From Sulfurovum sp. (GTDB lineage: Bacteria > Campylobacterota > Campylobacteria > Campylobacterales > Sulfurovaceae): 51,567 nucleotides of DNA. The notes below the pieces were generated by a model. That model worked only from the letters and a program-made list of their open reading frames with translations, was not told the DNA's origin and did no database searches. This document shows positions 1 through 7,430 of the stretch, in pieces. The position numbers were made by a program, and so were the translations under genes. Positions within the stretch are counted from its first letter, which is position 1, and every line of letters starts with the position of its first letter. The stretch lies in contig JALXBG010000102.1 in assembly GCA_026991605.1 (NCBI GenBank), forward strand, positions 1 to 51,567, given 5' to 3'.

Positions 1-1348
1 TAAAGTGTTGTTCTTGTTTGATTTCATCAAGACTTACAGCCTGTCCTTTTTCTAAGTCTGGTAGGAGTTTGTCTTTATCCCCATGTCCTGTGACTTTGTA
101 AAAACCATCAAAAAGAAGTTTTCTCCCTGATGCTTTAAATGTACATGTATCACCTTTAAAGAGAATGGTTTGTGATTCTAGTTCTGCTTCTGTCATCTGA
201 CAGGCTAAGAAACGGTTATAGATAAGTCTATAGAGTTTGAGCTCATCGACGGAAAGATAATCTGCTGCCATTTTCGCATCGAAATGTACCATGGTAGGAC
301 GGATAGCCTCGTGGGCTTCTTGTGCGCCTTTTGACTTGGTAACATAATTTTTTGCTTTACTCGGAAGGTATTTGTCTCCGTATGTCTCTTTTATGTAGGT
401 ACGTGCAGATTCTACGGCTTCTTTTGCAAGGTTCATCGAGTCCGTTCTCATATAGGTGATGACACCCATGGTTCCTTGGTCTGTTTTTACCCCTTCATAG
501 AGCTTCTGTGCGACCATCATCGTCTTTTTAGGAGAAAATCCTAATTGTGTTGAAGCTGCCTGTTGCAAGGTAGAGGTCATAAATGGTGGAGGTGTTTTTG
601 TTTTACGTTTTGTTTTTTCTATAGAAGCAACAGCAAAAGATTCACTTTTAGCAGCAGTCACTATCTCTGTAGCATCTGCTTCTGTTTTGATAGTCAACTT
701 ATCTATTTTAAGACCATTATAATCATAAATACTTGCATCAATGTTTTTTTGGAATAGTGCATCTATCGTCCAGAACTCTTCTGGTTTAAAGGCTTTTATT
801 TCGCGTTCTTTGTCTACTACGAGTTTTAGTGTAGAACTCTGTACCCTACCAGCACTAAGACCCTTTTGGATTTTAGAAGCAAGCAAAGGAGAAAGTTTGT
901 ATCCAACAATACGGTCAAGCAGACGCCTTGTCTGTTGTGCATCAACAGAGTCCATATCTACCTTTCGTGGGGTTTCTAAGGCATGTTGTATAGCAGACTT
1001 GGTAATCTCATGAAAGACGATACGTGGAAGTTCTGTAGGCTCTTTACCAATGGCTTTGGCAATATGGTACCCAATCGCTTCTCCTTCGCGGTCCTCATCG
1101 GTCGCGATATAGATGGTTTCAGCTTCTTTCGCCAGTTTTTTGAGTTCTTTAACCGTAGGGTTTGCATCTCTAGGGATAGAATACTTGGGTACAAGGTCTC
1201 CCGTCTCATCATCTATAGTAATCCCAAAGGTACTTTTAGGAAGGTCACGAATATGCCCCTTTGAGGCGATAACTTTATAGTCTTTGCCTAAGAAATTGGT
1301 AATGGTACGTGCTTTTGCAGGTGATTCGACGATAATTAAATTTTTCAT
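1..1348 (-). CDS. topA: DNA topoisomerase I (N-terminal part, runs off window)
   Basis: Type IA topoisomerase that relaxes negatively supercoiled DNA through a transient 5'-phosphotyrosine link. The start is the ATG at 1348, giving MKNLIIVESPAKARTI, the typical N-terminus of the Toprim domain. The Toprim acidic motif ATDEDREGEAIGYHI follows, and further in the active-site region GVITYMRTDSMN carries the catalytic tyrosine. About 449 codons are present; the C-terminal part, normally including zinc-finger domains, lies beyond position 1. The gene is divergent from the sensor kinase at 1533, with about 180 bases between them. Identification is very secure because several hallmark motifs occur in the correct order and in one uninterrupted frame. 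Confidence 0.97.
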   Translation of the reverse strand, partial: MKNLIIVESPAKARTITNFLGKDYKVIASKGHIRDLPKSTFGITIDDETGDLVPKYSIPRDANPTVKELKKLAKEAETIYIATDEDREGEAIGYHIAKAIGKEPTELPRIVFHEITKSAIQHALETPRKVDMDSVDAQQTRRLLDRIVGYKLSPLLASKIQKGLSAGRVQSSTLKLVVDKEREIKAFKPEEFWTIDALFQKNIDASIYDYNGLKIDKLTIKTEADATEIVTAAKSESFAVASIEKTKRKTKTPPPFMTSTLQQAASTQLGFSPKKTMMVAQKLYEGVKTDQGTMGVITYMRTDSMNLAKEAVESARTYIKETYGDKYLPSKAKNYVTKSKGAQEAHEAIRPTMVHFDAKMAADYLSVDELKLYRLIYNRFLACQMTEAELESQTILFKGDTCTFKASGRKLLFDGFYKVTGHGDKDKLLPDLEKGQAVSLDEIKQEQHF

Positions 1349-1380
1349 AAATAACTTACTTTATATATAGGAATTTTGGC

Positions 1381-1389
1381 ATTGTAGCA
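1381..1389 (-). promoter_or_regulatory. possible extended -10 promoter for topA
   Basis: Read on the minus strand, the bases spell TGCTACAAT, an extended -10 box (TGn plus TACAAT), about 33 bases upstream of the topA ATG. No convincing -35 hexamer is visible at 17 bases. The rest of the 1349-1532 interval is AT-rich and shows no gene; a TTGACA at 1477-1482 on the plus strand lacks a well-spaced -10. Confidence 0.35.
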
Positions 1390-1532
1390 TAGTTGTATGG
1401 AAAATCTTATATAATGGTATTAAAATGTTAGGATAACTTTGAAAATATAATGCATCCAAATAAAATATTTATGTATTTGACATAAATAAGATAAAATAAA
1501 TCATTATTTTTGCATTAAGGAAAAATTTATAT

Positions 1533-3929
1533 ATGAAATACCCATTAAAACTTATAATGATGTTGCTTTTTTTTGGACTATCTTTTGTGTACGGTGTACC
1601 TACAGATAATAAAGAAACACAAATCAGTCATCCAGCCAGTATTAGATTAACAACAAAAGAGAGAAAATTTCTTAAAACACATCCGATTATTACTGCACAT
1701 AATGAAGCAGACTATCCTCCTTATAATTTTATTGAAAATGGAAAACCTAAAGGTTTTTCTATCGATTATTTAAATCTTCTGGCAGATAGATTAGGAATTA
1801 AAATTCATTATATATCTGGGTACAGTTGGGCAGAATATATGGATATGGCTAAAAATAATAAGATTGATGTCATGTTAAATATTATGAGAACGCCACAACG
1901 GGAAAAGTTTCTTCATTTTACACAACCATATGCAGGAACAAAAAAAGCAATATTTACCAATGATTCTAGTATAAAATTTTTAAGAGACCTCGAGGGTAAA
2001 ACAGTTTCTGTGATAAAGGGATATTTTATGCAACATTTTTTAGAAGCATATTACCCTGGTATTAAGTTGAAACTTGAAAAGAACGCACGCAGTTGCATCG
2101 ACTCAGTCAAAAATGGCACAAGTGAGGCAACAGTAGGAAGTAGTGGAATTATGCGTTACCTGATGAAAGAAAATAAACTTTACCTTGCTTATGGACATCT
2201 TATCAATGATAGAAGACTGTCACTTGATTTGAATATTGCAACATCACCTTCACAACCGATATTAAGAGATATTTTGCAAAAAGCAATGTATAGTGTGAGT
2301 AACAGTGAGCTTAATATACTTAAGGAAAAGTGGATAGGTAGTAAAGCATTAAAAATACCTGTTACGGGGACATTAACCCCAAAAGAATTGGAATATCTTC
2401 GTAAAAAACGCGTGGTAAAAATGTGTATTGACCCTGATTGGGAGCCTATAGAGTTTGCAGATACCTTAAATGGCTACATAACGAAAGGTATTACTACGGA
2501 TACGATGAACGTCATAGGTGAAGATTTGAATATTACATTCAAAGGTGTGCCGACAAAGGATTGGAGCGAATCTCAACGCTATCTTAAAGAGAGGAAGTGT
2601 GATATTCTTCCTGCTGCGGTCAAAACCAAAAAACGTGAAGCCTATGCACAATTTACATATCCGTATTTAGACTATAAATTGGCAATCATTACTAAGGAAA
2701 ATCAGGGATTTGTCAGCAGCCTTATGGATGTTATAGACAAACCTATAGCAAGAAAAAAAGGATCTGCACTTATTACTCAGCTTGAGAAACTTTATCCTGC
2801 TGTAAATATTGTTGAGTCAAAAGATACTTTAGAATCTTTTGAAATGGTAGCTGATGGTAGAGCATATGCCACAATCTCTACCCTTCCTGTTGCATCATAT
2901 TACATCAATAAATATAATCTTAAATCTATCGGTATTGCAGGGTATACAGACATGAGACTTCTTCTTTCCATCGCAGTACGTAAGGATGATCCACTGCTTT
3001 TGTCCATACTTAACAAGGCACTTGCGACAATCCCTATTGAACAACATAAGTTAATTTATGATAGATGGGTAGGAAGACAAGTTTCTCAGCCTTTTAATTA
3101 TTGGTATTTGCTGTATGGATTGGGTATATTTTTGATGATAGTTTTTCTTTTCTTGTACCGTCAATATATACTGAAAGAGGCAAACAAAGGGTTGGCAAGT
3201 GCCGTGAAAGTGAAAACAGAAGAAAATTTAAAACAACAACAACTTTTACAGGAGCAGTCAAAATTGGCAGCAATGGGAGAAATGATAGGCGCTATTGCAC
3301 ATCAGTGGAGGCAGCCGTTGAATGCACTAGGATTAAGTATCCAAAATTTAGAGTACGATTTTAATGATGGCCATGTAGATAAGGCATTTATTGAATCCTA
3401 TGTAAAAAAGAATAAAGAGACGATTTCTTTCATGAGTCAAACGATTGATGATTTTAGAAACTTTTTTAAAATAGATAAAATAAAAGAATCATTTAGTGTC
3501 AAAAAAGCGATAGAAGAGACTGTATCGATACAAGAGGCTTCTTTGAAAAAATATCAAATTACATTAAAAATACAAGGGGAGGATTTTGATATTTATGGGT
3601 TAAGAAGTGAATTTCAACAGGTTATTTTGAATATTCTTACGAATGCTGCTTATGAATTAAAAGATAATAATCTGAAAGATCCAATGATTACCATCGTTTT
3701 AGATAAACAGATGATTACAATCATAGATAATGCTCATGGTATAGCTCCTGAGATACTTGATCGTATCTTTGAACCTTACTTTACTACAAGAGAGCAAGGG
3801 GAAGGTACAGGAATAGGATTGTATATGTCTAAAATGATTATTGAAGAAAATATGGGTGGCAGACTTTATGCAAAAAATCTAAAAGAGGGTGGGGCTTCTT
3901 TTACTATTGATTTTACAGGAAGTATATAA
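1533..3929 (+). CDS. sensor histidine kinase with two periplasmic solute-binding domains
   Basis: Hybrid sensor protein of 798 residues. Residues about 1-21 form a signal peptide or membrane anchor. Two bacterial solute-binding family 3 domains follow (about 55-270 and 290-510), each starting with the characteristic stretch around YPPYNFIENGKPKGF or DPDWEPIEF. A single transmembrane helix lies at about 521-543. The cytoplasmic part has a coiled linker, an H-box AIAHQWRQPLN with phosphorylatable His590, an N-box NILTNAAYEL and a G-box GTGIGLYMSKMI. The kinase presumably senses an amino-acid-like or other small ligand in the periplasm and phosphorylates the next gene product. Its TAA stop overlaps the ATG of that gene, so the two are translationally coupled. 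A PglB-type sequon, DLNIT, is centred on N333 in the second periplasmic domain. The ligand cannot be read from sequence. Confidence 0.92.
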   Translation: MKYPLKLIMMLLFFGLSFVYGVPTDNKETQISHPASIRLTTKERKFLKTHPIITAHNEADYPPYNFIENGKPKGFSIDYLNLLADRLGIKIHYISGYSWAEYMDMAKNNKIDVMLNIMRTPQREKFLHFTQPYAGTKKAIFTNDSSIKFLRDLEGKTVSVIKGYFMQHFLEAYYPGIKLKLEKNARSCIDSVKNGTSEATVGSSGIMRYLMKENKLYLAYGHLINDRRLSLDLNIATSPSQPILRDILQKAMYSVSNSELNILKEKWIGSKALKIPVTGTLTPKELEYLRKKRVVKMCIDPDWEPIEFADTLNGYITKGITTDTMNVIGEDLNITFKGVPTKDWSESQRYLKERKCDILPAAVKTKKREAYAQFTYPYLDYKLAIITKENQGFVSSLMDVIDKPIARKKGSALITQLEKLYPAVNIVESKDTLESFEMVADGRAYATISTLPVASYYINKYNLKSIGIAGYTDMRLLLSIAVRKDDPLLLSILNKALATIPIEQHKLIYDRWVGRQVSQPFNYWYLLYGLGIFLMIVFLFLYRQYILKEANKGLASAVKVKTEENLKQQQLLQEQSKLAAMGEMIGAIAHQWRQPLNALGLSIQNLEYDFNDGHVDKAFIESYVKKNKETISFMSQTIDDFRNFFKIDKIKESFSVKKAIEETVSIQEASLKKYQITLKIQGEDFDIYGLRSEFQQVILNILTNAAYELKDNNLKDPMITIVLDKQMITIIDNAHGIAPEILDRIFEPYFTTREQGEGTGIGLYMSKMIIEENMGGRLYAKNLKEGGASFTIDFTGSI

Positions 3930-5197
3930 TGAGACAAATATTGCCTCGTATTCTTTTTGTTGAAGATGAACCTGCCGTGCGATTTGAATTAAAAAGATTT
4001 TTAGAACGTTATAGTTCTGAGGTAATTACTGCGGAAAATGGGGAAGAAGGCTTGGCACTTTTTAACAAACACATGCCAGATATAGTAGTGACAGATATTA
4101 AGATGCCAAAGATGAATGGTATTGAAATGGCAAAAAAAATTAAAAAAGATTTTCCAGATCAAACGATTATCTTTACAACGGCGCACAGTGATAACAGTTA
4201 TTTTTTAGAAGCGATTGAAATGCAGGTAGATGGGTATATACTTAAGCCTGTAGATCTCGGTCTTTTGAAAAAAAAGATAAATAATATTTGTAAAAATATG
4301 GAATATGAGAGAGAAAAAAAATTATATGAAAGTATATTAGATGATATTGCCCAAATGCAAGATACGATGCTTGCAGTCTATGATGAAAAGGGATTACCCG
4401 TTTTTTATAATAAGAAGTTACTCACTTTCTTAGGGTATAAGTCTATTGAAGGATTTTTAAAAAAACATCAATCTTTAAGTGAAAAATTTGGAGAAAAAGA
4501 AGAATGTTATGTCCCAAATGAAAGGAGTAGACTCCAATGGCTTGAGGAAATCAAAAGTATAGAAGCAGATAGACGGATTGTCTCAATGCAAGCGCAAAAT
4601 ACAACAGAAACAAATTGTTTTCTAGTGACATTATCAGATAAAACACACAGTAACAATACAATTGTTACTTTTTCTGAGATTACTACAATGTTAGAAGAAA
4701 AGAGTCAATATAAACTCAATGCATATACAGATACACTTACACAAATTCATAATCGGGCTGGGTTTGATAGTGTCTTTAAAAAAATGTTGGAAGAGAGTAT
4801 AAAAAAACAAAGTAACTTAGGTATTATTCTTTTGGATATTGATCATTTTAAAAGAGTTAATGACCAGCATGGGCATATTGTGGGAGATAATATATTGAAG
4901 GCTTTTACAAAACTTATTTTAAAGAATATAAGATCTACAGACGTCTTTTCACGATGGGGAGGAGAGGAGTTTGTATTACTGTTGGCAGATGCTGATAGAG
5001 AAAGTGCAAAGAGCATCGCAGAAAATTTACGTTTAATCATCGAACAATATGACTTTGGTATAGAAAAACAGTTAACATGTAGTTTTGGTGTAACAATGAA
5101 AGAGAGTAATGATACTAGAAATAGTGTCTTTGAGCGTGCAGATAAAGCATTGTATCAAGCAAAAAATAATGGGCGAAATCAAGTTATGATTGCATAA
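3929..5197 (+). CDS. response regulator with GGDEF domain (diguanylate cyclase)
   Basis: Protein of 422 residues. An N-terminal receiver domain (about 5-120) has the acidic pocket VEDEPAVR and phospho-acceptor Asp56 in VVTDIKMPKMNG. A middle segment of about 140 residues looks PAS-like but is divergent. The C-terminal GGDEF domain has an intact GGEEF active site at 344-348, and RSTD at the usual inhibitory I-site distance of five residues upstream, so product feedback is expected. It should make cyclic di-GMP from two GTP when phosphorylated by the upstream kinase. Its start overlaps the kinase stop (TAATG). The pair would link a periplasmic signal to motility, adhesion or surface glycan production, but the output is inference. 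Confidence 0.93.
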   Translation: MRQILPRILFVEDEPAVRFELKRFLERYSSEVITAENGEEGLALFNKHMPDIVVTDIKMPKMNGIEMAKKIKKDFPDQTIIFTTAHSDNSYFLEAIEMQVDGYILKPVDLGLLKKKINNICKNMEYEREKKLYESILDDIAQMQDTMLAVYDEKGLPVFYNKKLLTFLGYKSIEGFLKKHQSLSEKFGEKEECYVPNERSRLQWLEEIKSIEADRRIVSMQAQNTTETNCFLVTLSDKTHSNNTIVTFSEITTMLEEKSQYKLNAYTDTLTQIHNRAGFDSVFKKMLEESIKKQSNLGIILLDIDHFKRVNDQHGHIVGDNILKAFTKLILKNIRSTDVFSRWGGEEFVLLLADADRESAKSIAENLRLIIEQYDFGIEKQLTCSFGVTMKESNDTRNSVFERADKALYQAKNNGRNQVMIA

Positions 5198-5318
5198 ACT
5201 TTCGTAAGGATGTTATACTGGTTACCCATAGGCTAATTCACTAATGTAAACGTAATTTCTGAAAAGAGTAGATGCGGGTATATATTGAAAATAAAATAAA
5301 TAGATAAATTTTTTGTTG

Positions 5319-5342
5319 TTTTCACCCCAAAAGAGGTGAAAA
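5319..5342. repeat. small inverted repeat between convergent genes
   Basis: TTTTCACC at 5319-5326 pairs with GGTGAAAA at 5335-5342 around an 8-base loop. It lies between the 3' ends of the diguanylate cyclase gene and kbp. It may stabilise or terminate either transcript, but neither strand shows a clean T-run directly after the stem, so a canonical intrinsic terminator is uncertain. Confidence 0.5.
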
Positions 5343-5350
5343 AAGATGTA

Positions 5351-5821
5351 TCAAACGATTAACTCGGGAATGCGAATCGCCTGTCCCGGATAGATAAGAT
5401 CTGCATCTTTAATAACTTCAAGATTTGCTTCTACAATCAATGGATATTTGCTTCCATCTTTGTAAAAATCTGATGAGATTCCCCAAAGTGTATCCCCTTT
5501 TTGAATGGTATAAAAGACAGGTTCAAAAATCTCTTCTTCTTTTACATTTTCTTCAGAAATTTGTGCGAGTGTAACAAGTTGGTCAGCATTGACTTTTGAT
5601 ATACCTTCTACATTTCCTGCAATGAGAATAGCTTTTTCTTTTGTTGCCCCATCTGTAGCTACGCCACCAAGTGCAACTGTATCACCATCTACCTCTACAA
5701 CCAAGCCTTGCACTGGTAGTTCCGAAAAACTAGATTCTATCTCATTCTTGATGGCTTCATTGTCATCACCTTTACCGAGCAGTTTTTTACCTGCATTACC
5801 TAAAAAATCAAAAAATGCCAT
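5351..5821 (-). CDS. kbp: Kbp/YgaU-like BON and LysM domain protein
   Basis: Protein of 156 residues with the architecture of the E. coli potassium-binding protein Kbp (YgaU): a short N-terminal segment MAFFDFLGNAGKKL, a BON domain (about 20-75) and a C-terminal LysM domain (about 103-153) starting at YTIQKGDTLWGIS and ending at YPGQAIRIPE. There is no signal peptide, which agrees with the cytoplasmic location of Kbp. In E. coli the protein binds potassium ions and helps growth under osmotic stress; the same role here is inferred from length and domain order. A hyphen-free acidic linker EENVKEEEIFEP joins the two domains. It is transcribed on its own, divergent to nothing close and convergent with the cyclase gene. 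Confidence 0.85.
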   Translation of the reverse strand: MAFFDFLGNAGKKLLGKGDDNEAIKNEIESSFSELPVQGLVVEVDGDTVALGGVATDGATKEKAILIAGNVEGISKVNADQLVTLAQISEENVKEEEIFEPVFYTIQKGDTLWGISSDFYKDGSKYPLIVEANLEVIKDADLIYPGQAIRIPELIV

Positions 5822-5912
5822 TCTTTTCTCCTAATATTTAAAATGATTGGTAATAAATTATAATGGATTTATCTTAAGGAGGAGTTATTTAGTGGGGTAA
5901 TAATAAAAAGGG

Positions 5913-5935
5913 AAAAAGGAATGTTAGTCCTTTTT
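5913..5935 (-). terminator. intrinsic terminator overlapping the end of dcd
   Basis: On the minus strand AAAAAGGA, a 7-base loop holding the dcd stop codon, and TCCTTTTT form an 8-bp stem, followed by CCCTTTTTATT. The stem starts inside the last codons of dcd. Confidence 0.6.
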
Positions 5936-6490
5936 CAGTATTCGAGGCAATGTAATCCCTGTTTGACTTTGGTACTTACCACGTCTGTCTGCATAGGTTG
6001 TCTCACACGCTTCATCTCCTTGGAGGAAAAGCACCTGCGCGATACCCTCGTTGGCATAGATTTTGGCAGGCAGCGGGGTGGTGTTAGATATCTCGATGGT
6101 AATATGCCCTTCAAACCCTGGCTCGAATGGTGTAACATTGACGATGATACCACAACGTGCATAGGTACTTTTACCTAGGCAGATAGCCAATGTGTCTTTA
6201 GGCATTTTGAAGTATTCTACTGTACGCGCAAGTGCAAAAGAGTTAGGTGGTACGATACAGATGTCACCTTTAAAGTCAACAACATTGTTTTCGTTAAAAT
6301 CTTTTGGGTCTACGACTTCTGCATTGATGTTGGTAAATATTTTAAACTCATCTGTGACACGGATGTCATACCCGTAAGAGCTGAGTCCATAAGAGACAAC
6401 ACCCTCTCCTACCAAACCTTCACAAAAAGGTGTTATCATCGCTTCATTGATTGATTTTTCGCGTATCCATTTATCGGATTTTAATCCCAT
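5924..6490 (-). CDS. dcd: dCTP deaminase
   Basis: Enzyme of 188 residues that deaminates dCTP to dUTP and ammonia, feeding dTMP synthesis; it is a homotrimer in known relatives. The sequence carries the hallmark segments of the family: [11 protein letters not shown] near the N-terminus, [12 protein letters not shown] in the middle (substrate phosphate binding), [12 protein letters not shown] containing the catalytic glutamate, and [24 protein letters not shown] near the end. Length is normal for Dcd. The start ATG at 6490 lies 8 bases downstream of the stop of the SurA-like gene, so the two are probably one operon ending at the hairpin at 5913-5935. Confidence 0.97.
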   Translation of the reverse strand: MGLKSDKWIREKSINEAMITPFCEGLVGEGVVSYGLSSYGYDIRVTDEFKIFTNINAEVVDPKDFNENNVVDFKGDICIVPPNSFALARTVEYFKMPKDTLAICLGKSTYARCGIIVNVTPFEPGFEGHITIEISNTTPLPAKIYANEGIAQVLFLQGDEACETTYADRRGKYQSQTGITLPRILKKD

Positions 6491-6498
6491 GTTTTTCC

Positions 6499-7317
6499 TT
6501 ATCTTTTTATATATTGTATGTCAGCATTTGTTTTAAGCTTTTCAAAATAATCTTTGATTGCTTTGCTTTGTTGCTGTTGTTTCCATCTTGCAGCGACTGC
6601 GCCTTTGGCAGATTTGAAAGGCATAGTAGTCTCACCACTTTTAGAGAGTACTTTGTAGCTGATATATTTGTCTCCAGCATTAAAAGGACGGGTGTATGAG
6701 CCGTTTTGTGTTTGTAGAATAGTGCTAAGAAGTGTAGGATTTAGATTTTTAGTTGATTTGGTTACTTTATGGCTTTTCACTTTCTTTGTATTTTTAGTAC
6801 GTAAAAAATCTTTCATTTTTTGCTCTGATTTGGCACTATATTCTATGAGGTGTATGCTATTTGGTACAACAAATTGTTTTTTGTGTTTTAGATAGTAAAG
6901 TTTGAGTTCATCTTCACTCGGTTCAGGGATGGTATTGACTACATGTTCTTGAAAGAACTTTTCTTTTTTCATAGCATTACGAATACTTGAACGATATTTC
7001 CCCCAAGAGGTACCTTGTGATTTTAATATTTTCTGCATTTTAGGTACGGTAAGGTTGTTTTGTGCAGCGATACTTGATATTTTACTGTCAATTGCTTTTT
7101 CATCAATAACAATATCTCTCATGGCAGACTTTTGAAGTCGGTCTTGTATAAGTAGGTTTAATGCCTCTTTTTTAGGTATAGAATATTGTGTTTGAATGGC
7201 ACGTATTTCAGCACTGGTAATACACTCACCTTCAACAATACATGCAATACCATCTACCATTTTCCCATGTGCAAATGTTAATAGGGTAAGAAACCCAAGT
7301 AAAAGAAGTTTTTTCAT
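6499..7317 (-). CDS. SurA-like periplasmic chaperone / peptidyl-prolyl isomerase
   Basis: Exported protein of 272 residues. The start is taken at the ATG at 7317 ([18 protein letters not shown]) rather than an ATG four codons upstream, because a GGA ribosome-binding core lies about 9 bases before it and it begins directly with a signal peptide. After cleavage it starts [20 protein letters not shown], the opening of the SurA N-terminal chaperone domain. A helical core follows, and a C-terminal region (about 145-250) is compatible with a divergent parvulin fold. This resembles the SurA-like proteins of Campylobacter and Helicobacter that help outer-membrane protein folding. Isomerase activity is not assured because the parvulin region is weakly conserved. 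It is cotranscribed with dcd. Confidence 0.8.
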   Translation of the reverse strand: MKKLLLLGFLTLLTFAHGKMVDGIACIVEGECITSAEIRAIQTQYSIPKKEALNLLIQDRLQKSAMRDIVIDEKAIDSKISSIAAQNNLTVPKMQKILKSQGTSWGKYRSSIRNAMKKEKFFQEHVVNTIPEPSEDELKLYYLKHKKQFVVPNSIHLIEYSAKSEQKMKDFLRTKNTKKVKSHKVTKSTKNLNPTLLSTILQTQNGSYTRPFNAGDKYISYKVLSKSGETTMPFKSAKGAVAARWKQQQQSKAIKDYFEKLKTNADIQYIKR

Positions 7318-7347
7318 ATATACATCCAATTTTTATAAAGTGGATAA

Positions 7348-7356
7348 ATTATAACA
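7348..7356 (-). promoter_or_regulatory. possible extended -10 promoter for the surA-like/dcd operon
   Basis: The minus strand reads TGTTATAAT, an extended -10 box with a perfect TATAAT, about 31 bases upstream of the chosen start at 7317. No good -35 box is visible. It lies in the divergent intergenic region shared with the cytochrome operon. Confidence 0.45.
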
Positions 7357-7430
7357 TATTCGTGTAAATCTAATATGAATATTTACGATAATTCGCTATA
7401 GTAATAAACTTTCGTGTAGGAGTTGTGAAG

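Noticed and set aside
1477-1482. TTGACA as a -35 box for the sensor kinase gene.
   Set aside because: No matching -10 hexamer occurs at 16-18 bases; the region is simply AT-rich.
7425-7430. GTG start two codons before the cytochrome ATG.
   Set aside because: The AGGAG site is only 2 bases away from this GTG but 8 bases from the ATG at 7431, which is a normal spacing.
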